Source: Fischerella muscicola PCC 7414 (GTDB lineage: Bacteria; Cyanobacteriota; Cyanobacteriia; Cyanobacteriales; Nostocaceae). Taken from it: a stretch of DNA of 64,000 nucleotides. The position numbers and the translations under genes are program-made. Each line of letters begins with the position of its first letter. Positions within the stretch are counted from its first letter, which is position 1. The stretch spans positions 19,517 to 83,516 of the forward strand of contig NZ_AJLK01000167.1 of assembly GCF_000317205.1 (NCBI RefSeq), in the 5' to 3' direction. The notes under the pieces are model-generated. The model had not been told where the DNA came from, did not search any database, and saw nothing but the letters and a program-made list of their open reading frames with translations. Positions 1-9,495 of the stretch are shown here, in pieces.

Positions 1-1837
1 TGTAGCCTCCAACTTCTTCAAACTGCCAGTAACCAATCAATCCTGCTTGATCATCTTTATCCAAGCGTCGATGCATGTTTGCCTTGATTCGCTCTGGAGT
101 ACGAGCTAATTTCCACAAGCGAACTTCGGCAATTGCACCGTGAAAATAACCTTCTTTTTCTGTTTCGCGATCGCAACCAATATATAACTTGTTATTAGGT
201 TTTTGAGAAATCGATGATTTGCTAGGAAAGTCTTTCGCTTCTTCAGTTTTTTGGCTTTCTCCATCTAGATATATTGTAATATTGTCTGTGTTTTTAACCC
301 ATGTAAAAGCAACATGATGCCATAAATTATCATTGAAAAAACATTTATTAGTCAAAACTGCTTTGCTGCTGTGTAGCTTTACCCCAATCTGTCCTTTGTT
401 CCAAAATAGAGAATAAGCGTTAACTCGGTTAATAACCGTTCCTTGTAAAAGCTCAGGCTTAGCTTGAATTAGTGCCTCAACTGTAATTGCTTCACTAATA
501 TCTAAACTTACATCAGCACCCAAATCAATATAACTACTTTCTCCGTCAAACTCCAGGGCAGATGGTAAAGGTGGGTAGTTTAATTGTTCAGATGTAACAA
601 CAAAATCTTGGATAAAGCTAGCGATTTTCGGATCGGTAAAACTCTTTTTCTTGAGGTTTTCAATAATTCGACAGATACGTACACCTTGATAAGCAATAAT
701 TTCTGGCTTATTTTTGCTTTTTGCACTAACAGATTTAGCTTTTTCTTGATTTTTAGAATCTTTAGCGATCGCTGCATGGTGTAGAGCTACCAATTGCCAA
801 TTAGAATTAAACACAGGACTACCTGAAGAACCATAATTAGAAGCACCGCCATATCTCAAGAAGTCTTGCAAAAGGCCATTTTCAGAATAATCCAGCACTC
901 GGTTATCATTCTGCACAATCTGTTTTCGCTCACCCTTGGGATGTTGAATAATGAAGACAAGATCGCCATTAATGTATGTCGGTGCTTGAGTGATCGGACT
1001 GGTATTTTCTGCACCTTCTAACAAACCTTTGTTTATACCAGGTGCTACTTTGGTATCATCTTCAATCAATTGAATCCAATCAAATTGGTATCCAGCCTGC
1101 TGCGTAAAGGCGCCAGCTTTTAATTGCACGAGTGTATAGTCTAAAGCCGGGTTAGAAACAAACAAAATTTCGGGAGCAAACTCATACTCAACTACAGTTT
1201 GGATATTTCCCAAACTATCTTTAACATAGTTAAACTGAGCCACACACTCTTTAGCTTCCTTGGGATCTGCAATCACATGTTGATTTGTCATCAAGTGAGT
1301 TCCACCAACAAGAAAACCTGTACCAATTGCGATTGGATTCAATTGTGCAAGTTGATTTTCAGAAATATTTTTTAGTGCTTCTAAAGCATCTACCCCATCT
1401 ACAAAAACTTTTTGTGCCAGTTTCTCTGGAATTGCAAAAATTTCTGTTAACTTTGTTATAGAATTATACTCATCTTTGTCATCTGAATCTTGAATTTCTG
1501 CAATTATCTCCTGAAAATCCGCAAGTGAAAAATAGCGAACAATACGACAGACTGCCTGACCGCGTTTTGTACCAATCTCTAGAAAAGAAAGCGGCAATAG
1601 ATTTGCTAGATCAGTAGCAACAGAAAATGAAAACTGTCGCTGACTTTGCAACCGTTCCGTAATAATTGTCCGCACTTTATTCAAATCTTCCGGCAAAACA
1701 TTTCTCAACAATTCATCATTGCTACCAATAGTTGATATTTTGACTAGATCAGCAATAGAAAACCCCTGACCTCGTTTCTTTTTACGACCTAAATTTCCTT
1801 GGAAGAACCAAGATTCTTGATGTTTGTAAGTATCCAT
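1..1837 (-). CDS. Trypsin-like serine protease with C-terminal LamG/ConA-like domain (partial, 3' end outside window)
   Basis: Reading the minus strand from ATG at 1837 gives 612 codons without a stop to the window edge, so the C-terminus is missing. Residues 1 to about 130 form a helical N-terminal region I cannot name. A chymotrypsin-fold protease follows: His in TNQHVIAD (near residue 186), Asp in NPALDYTLVQL, and Ser in YGSSGSPVF (near 339). From about residue 425 a LamG/concanavalin-like domain begins (FDGESSYIDLG, then LWHHVAFTW and LYIGCD). No signal peptide is visible, so a cytoplasmic role is likely. Family knowledge: trypsin-like domains joined to small adaptor domains are common in cyanobacterial signalling or conflict proteins; a role here is inference. 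It is divergent from the pentapeptide gene at 2518. Confidence 0.85.
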   Translation of the reverse strand, partial: MDTYKHQESWFFQGNLGRKKKRGQGFSIADLVKISTIGSNDELLRNVLPEDLNKVRTIITERLQSQRQFSFSVATDLANLLPLSFLEIGTKRGQAVCRIVRYFSLADFQEIIAEIQDSDDKDEYNSITKLTEIFAIPEKLAQKVFVDGVDALEALKNISENQLAQLNPIAIGTGFLVGGTHLMTNQHVIADPKEAKECVAQFNYVKDSLGNIQTVVEYEFAPEILFVSNPALDYTLVQLKAGAFTQQAGYQFDWIQLIEDDTKVAPGINKGLLEGAENTSPITQAPTYINGDLVFIIQHPKGERKQIVQNDNRVLDYSENGLLQDFLRYGGASNYGSSGSPVFNSNWQLVALHHAAIAKDSKNQEKAKSVSAKSKNKPEIIAYQGVRICRIIENLKKKSFTDPKIASFIQDFVVTSEQLNYPPLPSALEFDGESSYIDLGADVSLDISEAITVEALIQAKPELLQGTVINRVNAYSLFWNKGQIGVKLHSSKAVLTNKCFFNDNLWHHVAFTWVKNTDNITIYLDGESQKTEEAKDFPSKSSISQKPNNKLYIGCDRETEKEGYFHGAIAEVRLWKLARTPERIKANMHRRLDKDDQAGLIGYWQFEEVGGY

Positions 1838-2517
1838 AATATTAAGATATTTAAAACCTAAGCATTGATATAAATCCCAGTATGACCGTCAGCACTTATC
1901 AATTGATAGAACAGAAGTTTAGCTAAAAAGCTTTCTTCTATATTCTAAATGGGTACAAGAAAATAAACTTATGCACTTCTAACATACAAATGATAAAAAT
2001 CCTGAAAATAGCTTAGATACATAATCCTGCTTATATAAACAGCAAAGTATTTAAGGTTTAATTAACCTATAAACAAAACAACTCGTTTGTAAAATTTTTC
2101 AACACAAGATAATAATATTTATTTACACTAACTAAGCTAAAGTCGAGATAAGATAAATTCCATAAAAAATAGTCTAGTTGTTCATCGCATTAATTATGAG
2201 AGGCAAAAGAATGTAGATGCCCAAGCGGCTTCCCGTAGGGTACCGCAAAGTACACAAATAACGCAAAGTAATAGGGAAAACAAGAGGAATGGAAAATAGG
2301 TTGAGCTAGCAAATTTAATGCGATAGACCACTAGTACTCTGTCAGGACAACACAAGCTAGGTAAAGCAATTTCTAAACTCATCCTCTGTTCTCTTCCTCT
2401 GCGTTCTCTGCGCCTCTGCGGTTCATTTATTTACCCCTCAAAGTTACATTGACAGACCACTAATTCTATAATTTATTCAAGTAAATTTAACTATGTAAAC
2501 TCTTCAGGAAAAACTTT
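1838..2517. other. 680-bp intergenic region between divergent genes
   Basis: A/T-rich spacer that must hold both divergent promoters; no clear -10/-35 pair was chosen. It contains a copy of a dispersed repeat at about 2213-2270 (GTAGATGCCCAAGCGGC followed by a short stretch rich in CGCAAAGTA) and a MITE-like element at 2331-2463. No credible gene was seen. Confidence 0.6.
2331..2463 (-). repeat. MITE-like element, copy 1
   Basis: 133 bp bounded by imperfect terminal inverted repeats: CTAGTACTCTGTCA on the left and, on the opposite strand at the right end, TTAGTGGTCTGTCA. Read on the minus strand the interior (GGGGTAAATAAATGAACCGC then AGAGGCGCAGAGAACGCAG) matches the element at 28125-28260 in length, order and ends. 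It has no coding capacity. Confidence 0.6.
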
Positions 2518-4422
2518 GTGGAGAGTAAAAATATCCGGGGTCAATCTCTTAAACAAGCCAACCTAAACTCTGATTTAGAAAACGCGATAGCTGGCTCAAG
2601 TATCGCTCCTAAACTTGCCATAACTTTGTTATTCATTAGCCTGTGCTTTTTTGCAGCCATTTTTACTGGGTTAATAAGTGCAGCCATTAGTTTAGACTTT
2701 TGGCTCAGAATCCAAGAGCGTATAGAATCCCAGTTAATGGGTTTAGTTGTGATTGCCTGGTTGATTTCTGCTATTTACCAAAGTTTAAGCAAAAGTTTGT
2801 TAACGGTAATTGCAGGTTTGGGTATTGCTTTGATCGTGCAGATAACTTTGCTCCTAATGGGATTTGGAGGAAGTATATCTTTATTTTTTGGCAGAACAGT
2901 TTTTACTATTCTGGCTGGCTGGGTAATCTATGGCTTAGTATTTTGCTTAATCCGCTTGGCACTTGCGACTATTGATGTGTTGTTCCAAAAAGCCTACTTT
3001 ATCAAAGCCATTGGTTTTGTTTTCATCATCTTGGCAGGAGTGATGGGATGGCTAATTGCGATCGCTTTTGAAGCACCAGAACTTTCTTTACCAATCAAAA
3101 TTACCGCTTTTTTGAGCGGTATAGGGTTTAATATAGCTTTAGGATTAGGCGCTTGGATTGCTAATCGTCGCCGCAAAGTACCTTGGAATCATCCAGATTT
3201 GTTTAGAACTTGGGCACTGGCTTTTGGATCTTGGGGAGGTACTTCATTTCACAATTTGGATATCAGCAAAGTCAACTTCAAAAACGCCAAATTAGCGAAC
3301 ACAGACTTACGCGCACGCAGGCTTTACCGCACTTGTTTCCAAGGTGTTACGGGACTTGAAAGAGCGAGAGTTGATAGTCGATATTTAGATTTAGAAATAC
3401 CCAAAGTACAAAAACTTTTAACTTTAGGATGTTCAGAAGAAGCAGACTTTAGCGATTTAAATTTACGCGGAGCTTATTTACAAAATGCAGACTTGCGTCG
3501 GATAGATTTCACCGACACAGACTTAATTGGTGCTGATTTGCGGGGTGCAGACTTGCGCAATGCTATTCTGGCAAATGCTCAAGTCATCAATGTTGACTTT
3601 ACAGATGCCAACTTAACTGGAATTTGTATCCAAAATTGGAATGTCAACAGCCAGACTTGTTTTACAAATGTTCTGTGTGACTACATTTACCGTAAATTAG
3701 ATGATAAAGGCGAACGGTGCGATCGCTTTCCAGCAGATCGTAACTTTCAGCCGCGAGAATTTGAATCCCTTTATCAAGAAGTTGGTAACGTCGTTGACTT
3801 AGTTTTCCAAGAAGGATTGAACTGGCGTGCTTTCGCCTTCACACTACAAAAACTCCAGATCGAAGATGACGGTTTGGGATTAGAACTCAAAGGAATTGAG
3901 AAACGCGGGGATCTCTGGGTTGTGAAGGTGACTCATAATGAAAACATTCCTACCCAACAAGTAGAGAAACGTCTTTATGCTTCCTATGAATATTTACAAC
4001 AACAGCTTGCCAGCAAAGAACAGATCATCCATAGATTACTAGGAATCACCGAAGAATTAAGTAAACGTCCCTTTGGGAATAATTTCTCAATTACCGGCAG
4101 TACCATTACTAACTTGGCCGGTTCTGGACAAATAGAATATCATGAAGCCGCAGAACAAGTTCGCAGTCTCGTCGCCAACAGTTCTGAACCAGTGCAAGTA
4201 ACAGCGACAGTACGAACTCTGCTAACTCAACTCCAGGGACAGAATGTGGCTAATACAGCAGGAACTCAAGCAGAACTGATTAAGCAAGTGCTGTTAACTG
4301 AAGCTGAGAAAGATCCTGTGTTTAAACAGCTTTTGCTTTTGCAACGTCAACAATTTATTGATGCCATACCATCACCAGCGATCGCCACTGCCATCCAAGA
4401 AGCGATCACCCAAATTAGTTAA
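2518..4422 (+). CDS. Membrane protein with central pentapeptide repeats
   Basis: 634 aa from a GTG start. Six hydrophobic segments can be seen (about residues 33-57, 74-92, 93-116, 127-149, 163-185, 195-216). They are followed by pentapeptide A(D/N)LXX repeats in two blocks (about 245-275 and 310-375, for example ADLRGADLRNAIL). The last about 250 residues are soluble, with an aromatic/acidic stretch (FQEGLNWRAFAFTLQKLQI) and a helical end. The architecture is that of cyanobacterial membrane-anchored pentapeptide proteins of unknown function; the repeat region should form a right-handed beta-helix. No operon partner: natB starts 112 bp downstream. Confidence 0.85.
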   Translation: MESKNIRGQSLKQANLNSDLENAIAGSSIAPKLAITLLFISLCFFAAIFTGLISAAISLDFWLRIQERIESQLMGLVVIAWLISAIYQSLSKSLLTVIAGLGIALIVQITLLLMGFGGSISLFFGRTVFTILAGWVIYGLVFCLIRLALATIDVLFQKAYFIKAIGFVFIILAGVMGWLIAIAFEAPELSLPIKITAFLSGIGFNIALGLGAWIANRRRKVPWNHPDLFRTWALAFGSWGGTSFHNLDISKVNFKNAKLANTDLRARRLYRTCFQGVTGLERARVDSRYLDLEIPKVQKLLTLGCSEEADFSDLNLRGAYLQNADLRRIDFTDTDLIGADLRGADLRNAILANAQVINVDFTDANLTGICIQNWNVNSQTCFTNVLCDYIYRKLDDKGERCDRFPADRNFQPREFESLYQEVGNVVDLVFQEGLNWRAFAFTLQKLQIEDDGLGLELKGIEKRGDLWVVKVTHNENIPTQQVEKRLYASYEYLQQQLASKEQIIHRLLGITEELSKRPFGNNFSITGSTITNLAGSGQIEYHEAAEQVRSLVANSSEPVQVTATVRTLLTQLQGQNVANTAGTQAELIKQVLLTEAEKDPVFKQLLLLQRQQFIDAIPSPAIATAIQEAITQIS

Positions 4423-4534
4423 CCTAGACAATAAGACTAAATCTACCACAAGTCAGATGCAAGCAACTACTTGGAAGCTTACCTGGGGTGTGGTCAAATA
4501 AATAGATTAATAGATTTTAGGAATATTGCCACTA

Positions 4535-5782
4535 ATGAAACGAACTATTACTCAAACAACAGCATTTTTGGCTTCTTGTACTCTCCTACTTGCAGCCTGT
4601 GGTGGTAGCAACACTAGTACAAACACAAGTACAAATAACACTGGTACAAACACAGCCACCAACACCTCAACAACAACGAGTATATCTGGCCCCATACCGA
4701 TTGGTATTGCCTTTGCCCAAACCAGCAATGTCGCATTACTTGGTCAAGAAGGGGTAGCAGGTGCAAAAATTGCTGAGAAATATTTTAATGATCAAGGAGG
4801 AATTAACGGTACTCCCATTAAATTAGTCTTTCAAGATGCAGGAGGCGATGAAGCTGGAGCAATTAACGCTTTTCAAACTTTAATTAATAAAGATAAAGTT
4901 GTCGGTATTATTGGTCCGACTTTATCACAACAAGCCTTTAGTGCTAACCCGATTGCGGAACGGGCAAAAGTACCAGTAATTGGTGCATCTACCACAGCCA
5001 AAGGTGTTCCCGAAATTGGTGATTATATTGCTCGTGTATCTGCACCAGTTTCTGTTGTCGCACCTAATTCTGTAAAAGCTGCGCTGAAGCAAAATCCTAA
5101 TATTAAGAAAGTAGCAGTTTTTTATGCTCAAAACGATGCTTTTAATAAATCAGAAACAGAAATTTTTCAGAAAACAGTTAAAGAGCAAGGACTAGAATTA
5201 GTCACAGTCCAAAAATTTCAAACTACTGATACCGATTTTCAAGCCCAAGCTACCAATGCCCTGAATTTAAAACCAGATTTAATCATTATTTCTGGTTTAG
5301 CTGCTGATGGCGGTAACTTAGTACGGCAGTTGCGAGAATTAGGATACAAAGGTGCAATTATAGGTGGCAATGGTTTAAATACATCAAATGTATTATCTGT
5401 TTGTAAAGCTCTCTGTGATGGCGTTATGATTGCTCAAGCTTACAGTCCAGAACATCCAGGAGAGATTAACGCTGCTTTTCGGAAAGCATACGTAGAGCAA
5501 TACAAAAAAGAACCACCCCAATTTAGCGCTCAAGCTTTTACAGCAGTGCAGGTGTATGTAGAGGCTTTGAAAGCATTAGATAAAAAGACCAAAATTACTA
5601 CCCTTCCTGTAGATAAACTGCGGACAGAATTAAATAAACAAATACTCGCAGGTAAATACAATACACCTATTGGAGAAATTTCATTTACTCCAGAAGGTGA
5701 AATTGTGCAAAAAGACTTTTATGTTGCTCAAATTAAAATGGAAAAAGATGGTAACAATGGAAAATTTGCATTTTTAAAATAA
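4535..5782 (+). CDS. natB: ABC transporter substrate-binding lipoprotein for neutral/branched-chain amino acids
   Basis: Starts at ATG 4535 (an in-frame TTG lies 9 bases upstream but gives a worse signal peptide). MKRTITQTTAFLAS plus LLLAAC is a lipoprotein signal with lipobox cysteine, followed by an Asn/Thr/Ser-rich linker. The rest is a type I periplasmic binding fold (IPIGIAFAQT near the start, then GAKIAEKYFNDQGGI, VVGIIGPTLSQQ, KKVAVFYAQND). This is the LivJ/NatB family: it captures neutral amino acids outside the inner membrane and hands them to the permease. The likely permease follows at 6072; no ATPase or second permease is nearby. From memory, the Anabaena N-I (Nat) system is also scattered over several loci. 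Confidence is high for family, moderate for the name. Confidence 0.9.
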   Translation: MKRTITQTTAFLASCTLLLAACGGSNTSTNTSTNNTGTNTATNTSTTTSISGPIPIGIAFAQTSNVALLGQEGVAGAKIAEKYFNDQGGINGTPIKLVFQDAGGDEAGAINAFQTLINKDKVVGIIGPTLSQQAFSANPIAERAKVPVIGASTTAKGVPEIGDYIARVSAPVSVVAPNSVKAALKQNPNIKKVAVFYAQNDAFNKSETEIFQKTVKEQGLELVTVQKFQTTDTDFQAQATNALNLKPDLIIISGLAADGGNLVRQLRELGYKGAIIGGNGLNTSNVLSVCKALCDGVMIAQAYSPEHPGEINAAFRKAYVEQYKKEPPQFSAQAFTAVQVYVEALKALDKKTKITTLPVDKLRTELNKQILAGKYNTPIGEISFTPEGEIVQKDFYVAQIKMEKDGNNGKFAFLK

Positions 5783-6071
5783 GTTATGCCTCATGTGAAT
5801 TCAAACTATGGCAAAAATTCTGTTTTTAGAATCGAACACAGTCTTGAAAAGCTTTGTTCGCCCCAAGCCCTAGCTCAAACTTTTCGCAGATGAACACAGA
5901 TGTAGACGCCCCTAAGGGCGGCTACCTACGGAAGCCACTCCGTGTCTAGGGTGTAGGGTACACAGATAGTTTATCGGTGTGCATCTGTGTTCATCGGTGT
6001 TCGTTAATTAAAGTAATTACACACCACAAACTTTATGTGGTGAATTCCTAGCCTCTCATTTCCAACTTCCA
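5783..6071. repeat. Spacer with dispersed repeat between natB and permease
   Basis: Holds a repeat of the GTAGACGCC family (about 5901-5965, with GGGCGGCTACC and a GTAGGGTA end) followed by CATCTGTGTTCATCGGTGTT. The latter string is also in the repeat at 23037-23166. No gene was seen; the repeat separates two genes that would otherwise look like an operon. Confidence 0.5.
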
Positions 6072-7022
6072 GTGAATATCACTCTATTTTTACAACAGTT
6101 TTTAAACGGTTTATCTATTGGCAGTGTCTACGCCATCTTTGCTTTAGGATATACCCTGGTTTACTCAATTTTGGGCATAATTAATTTAGCTCATGGTGCA
6201 ATTTTTACACTAGGTGCCTATTTTACCTATGCACTCGTTGGTGGCAGATTTGGATTTAATGGTTTGCTAGCAAATGCAGCCTTACCTGTACAATTACCTT
6301 TTGCTTTAGCTTTAATTTTGGGAAGTATCTTGGCGGGATTAGTAGGGGTAGTGGTAGAACGTATTGCCTTTTTACCCTTGCGCCAAAGGGGTTCCGATCC
6401 TCTGTTAACCGTTGTTTCTAGCTTGGGTGTGGCAGTGGTAATCGTCAATTTAATACAGTATCTGGTTGGTGCAGAAAGTTACACTTATCCAGCAGACACC
6501 TATGGGAATCTACCACCTGCAATTAACTTTGGTACAGAAGCAAACCCAATTCCCATCCGCACTGTGCAGGTGGTGATTTTTGTAGTTTCAATGGTATTTG
6601 TCGCTATCCTGACTTATTTTATTAGTCGCACAAAATATGGTAAGGCTATGCAGGCGATCGCCGAAGATGAAACTACTGCCAGTTTATTAGGAATTAACTG
6701 CGATCGCTTTATTATTCTGACGTTTTTTATCAGCAGTTTTTTAGCAGGAGTGGCAGGGACTTTAGTCGCCTCCAGTGTGAGTATAGCCGGGCCTTACTTC
6801 GGGATTGGTTTTGGGTTGCGGGGTTTAGCAGTAATTGTCTTGGGTGGTTTAGGTAGTATTCCTGGTGCAGTATTGGGGGGTTTGGTAATTGGCTTAGTAG
6901 AAGCTTTTGTCCCAGCAGAATACTCTGGCTACAAAGATGCTGTTGCCTTTGGCATTCTGTTTATTATGCTCTTAGTTAGACCACAAGGTTTGTTGGGACG
7001 GCGATTTATTCAAAAGGTTTAG
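6072..7022 (+). CDS. LivH-type ABC transporter permease (neutral/branched-chain amino acids)
   Basis: 316 aa from GTG 6072. A highly hydrophobic protein with about eight membrane segments and the family signatures GLSIGSVYAIFALGYTLVY, IINLAHGAIFTLGAY and GLRGLAVIVLGGLGSIPGA near the C-terminus (the ATPase-contact loop region). It is a LivH-like inner-membrane permease that would pair with a LivM-like subunit and LivG/F-like ATPases, none of which are in the window. Position after the natB-like gene on the same strand points to the cyanobacterial Nat permease (its NatC or NatD subunit; I do not assign which). Confidence 0.92.
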   Translation: MNITLFLQQFLNGLSIGSVYAIFALGYTLVYSILGIINLAHGAIFTLGAYFTYALVGGRFGFNGLLANAALPVQLPFALALILGSILAGLVGVVVERIAFLPLRQRGSDPLLTVVSSLGVAVVIVNLIQYLVGAESYTYPADTYGNLPPAINFGTEANPIPIRTVQVVIFVVSMVFVAILTYFISRTKYGKAMQAIAEDETTASLLGINCDRFIILTFFISSFLAGVAGTLVASSVSIAGPYFGIGFGLRGLAVIVLGGLGSIPGAVLGGLVIGLVEAFVPAEYSGYKDAVAFGILFIMLLVRPQGLLGRRFIQKV

Positions 7023-7091
7023 ATTTTAAATCATTGTAGTAGCGTGTCAAGGGTAATACTCTACCACACAAGTTTTGACAGCTTGCGAGGC

Positions 7092-7131
7092 GTCAGATCC
7101 CCGACTTTTTTAAAAAAGTCGGGGATCTGAC
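7092..7131. repeat. 40-nt perfect palindrome (terminator-like repeat family, copy 1)
   Basis: GTCAGATCCCCGACTTTTTT is followed directly by its exact reverse complement. It lies between convergent genes (permease, + strand; GGDEF gene, - strand), so the hairpin with its T/A tracts could end transcription from both sides. Related hairpins are at 22377, 32204, 44284 and 45331. Confidence 0.85.
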
Positions 7132-7253
7132 CGACCTATCAAAATCAATTTGGTGAACTACTAAAACGATGCATGTTTCTTTTGTAGGTTGGGTCGAGTT
7201 TACCAGACCCAACATCATCAGGATAAGTTGGGTTTCCAGACAACAACCAACCC

Positions 7254-9086
7254 TTAAACACAAACAATGCGATCGCGTCCCTGTTTTTTAGCTTCATAAA
7301 GTGCTTGATCTGCGGTTGTGATCAGGGTTTCTACTCTAAGGTTGGGAATAGGAATTATACTTGAGACACCGAAACTTACAGTTATAAAGTCGCTGATTTG
7401 AGATTGAATATGCGGTAATCGTAATAGTTTGATCGCTTTTTGAATTGCTTGGGCGACGGCGATCGCACCTTGCACTGCTGTAGAAGGCAAGATAATGGCA
7501 AATTCTTCGCCTCCGTAACGAGCAACTAAGTCTGCTGGACGCTTGAGAGTGTTACGCATAGCTGCGGCTACCCTTTTTAAACAAGCATCGCCTGCTTGAT
7601 GCCCGTAGTGGTCATTGTAGCTTTTAAAATAATCTACATCACATAAAATTAAAGATAAATACTGTTGTTCTCGTGCCATCCGTCGCCATTCTTGGGATAA
7701 GTATTCATCAAAGCGGCGACGATTTGCTACTTGCGTTAAGCCATCTAAAGTTGCAAGGCGTTCTAATTCTAAGTTTGCTTTCCGCAGAGCAATTTCAGCG
7801 GCTTTGGCTGCATCTTCAGCTCGTTTGCGTTCCCAAATTTCTTGTTCTAGGGCGATGGTTCTTTCGCGTACTTGTTTTTCAAGGGTACGGTTGTAGTCGG
7901 CTAAAAGTTGTTCTGTGTGTTTGCGTTGTGTGATGTCGATAACTACTCCATCCCAAATATTATCGCCGTTAGCTTGCTGTTCTGCTTGGGCAATGACTTG
8001 AATCCACTTCACCCGTCCAGAAGGAGTAACGATGCGGTGTTCAAGATTAATTGATTCTGGCTTGTGCAGAGATTCTGCAATCAGACTTTGGATAGCTAGG
8101 CTATCATCTGGATGAACTAAAGACCAAAGCTTTTGCGAATCCTGGATAATCGCTTCTGGTTCTATTTCGTAAATTTCCCGACATCTGGGACTTAAATAAG
8201 TAAATTCATCACTACCATCAGGATGCAAGATATATCGATAGATCATGCCCGGTACGTTTTCTGCTAGCCTACGAAACTGTGCTTCACTCTTCTTGAGAGC
8301 GTCTTCGGCTTGTTTGCGAGCAGTAATATCCATAGAAACACCTATCATTCCCTGGATGTTACCTTGGTTATCGTAGAAGGGATTACCCATCCCCTCTAAT
8401 GTGCAACCATTAGTTGTAGCTGTGACGTAGTAGGGAACACCTGTAGTTAGAGAATTACGGAATGCTGCGACTACCTCTAGTAAATCGCTATACATCTCAA
8501 ATACTGATTGACCAACAGCTTCTCCTGGCTTCAATCCTAATCCTTCTAATCCCTTTCCTTCTGAAAGGGTAAAGACCCCATTTTTATCCATTGCCCAGAG
8601 AATTAGGGGAAAATTATTAACTACGGTACGTAAGTATGCCTCACTTTGTTGTAATGCTTCAGCTAAAACGGCTGCCTCTGCTTGTTTACGTTCTGTGATA
8701 TCTTGAAATATTGCGATCGCATAAGCTACTTCACCACTGTCATCAAATATAGGAATGACCTTCATCTCTAGTGCGATCGCTTTTCCTTCACGATAAATCT
8801 CCAAATCATTAGCATTTGACACTTTCCCTGCTAATGCTTGTACTGATGGTAGCTGTTGACTAGGGTATATTTGATTAGTACCAGCACGATAAATTTGATA
8901 GGCAACAGCAGTATGTTCGCTGACCAAATTCAGAAGTTGACTTGCACCCAGTAAATTTTGCCCAGTTTGATTGATGTAAGAATAGTTGCCATTTTTTTCG
9001 ATGACAGCCACTCCTAAGGGTAAAACTTCTAAGAGCTGATACAATCGCTGTTCAGCAAAGGGCAATTTAGCACTCAAGGCTTTCAT
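7254..9086 (-). CDS. PAS-PAS-PAS-GGDEF diguanylate cyclase
   Basis: 610 aa. Three PAS/PAC units (about residues 10-135, 145-265, 270-395), each ending in a TERKQAE-, ITARKQAE- or ITQRKHTE-type PAC tail, then a coiled coil and a C-terminal GGDEF domain (about 445-610). The active-site motif is GGEEF (ARYGGEEFAIILP), so cyclic di-GMP synthesis from two GTP is expected; no RxxD product-inhibition site was confirmed. There is no EAL domain and no membrane segment, so it should be a soluble sensor. Monocistronic by context. Confidence 0.95.
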   Translation of the reverse strand: MKALSAKLPFAEQRLYQLLEVLPLGVAVIEKNGNYSYINQTGQNLLGASQLLNLVSEHTAVAYQIYRAGTNQIYPSQQLPSVQALAGKVSNANDLEIYREGKAIALEMKVIPIFDDSGEVAYAIAIFQDITERKQAEAAVLAEALQQSEAYLRTVVNNFPLILWAMDKNGVFTLSEGKGLEGLGLKPGEAVGQSVFEMYSDLLEVVAAFRNSLTTGVPYYVTATTNGCTLEGMGNPFYDNQGNIQGMIGVSMDITARKQAEDALKKSEAQFRRLAENVPGMIYRYILHPDGSDEFTYLSPRCREIYEIEPEAIIQDSQKLWSLVHPDDSLAIQSLIAESLHKPESINLEHRIVTPSGRVKWIQVIAQAEQQANGDNIWDGVVIDITQRKHTEQLLADYNRTLEKQVRERTIALEQEIWERKRAEDAAKAAEIALRKANLELERLATLDGLTQVANRRRFDEYLSQEWRRMAREQQYLSLILCDVDYFKSYNDHYGHQAGDACLKRVAAAMRNTLKRPADLVARYGGEEFAIILPSTAVQGAIAVAQAIQKAIKLLRLPHIQSQISDFITVSFGVSSIIPIPNLRVETLITTADQALYEAKKQGRDRIVCV

Positions 9087-9495
9087 CGCATTAACGAGTT
9101 TTTATTATTATTTATTGGCTTGCAATCAAATTTATATGTTTGACAAGTTGTGTTATTAATAAGAGTTTATAATCTGTTAATTCCTGTCTTTATTGCCCAT
9201 TTCAGGATGTTTTTTTTATTTATTCCTAAGTCTCTCTTAAATAAGCTAGAAATTAGCGATCGCTTACTTAGATACTGGTATTATAATTTACATAATTAAT
9301 GATTTACTTAAAAATAATTGTGTATAAATTATTTAAGTATAGTTAAGATTTAACTCAGTTTATATGACAAGAAAACTAGTTAATTTTTAAAAGAAACTAA
9401 ATAAAACACATCGGATTATACTGAGTTCGGCTAAGGAAAAGGGAAAAGGTTAAAGGACAAAGGCAATAAATTCTTTATTCCCCTTTCCCCTTGTT
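9087..9495. other. 409-bp A/T-rich spacer
   Basis: Between the 3' end of the cyclase gene's convergent-strand neighbour and the GGDEF gene start. Mostly A/T-rich with one HIP1-like GCGATCGC near 9258; the last 70 bases carry an A/G-rich then C/T-rich inverted pair (GGGAAAAGG ... CCCCTTTCCCC), a common spacer repeat. No gene was seen. Confidence 0.5.

Noticed and set aside
584..784. Short frames inside 1-1837
   Set aside because: Shadows of the trypsin-LamG gene, which is open over the whole stretch on the minus strand.
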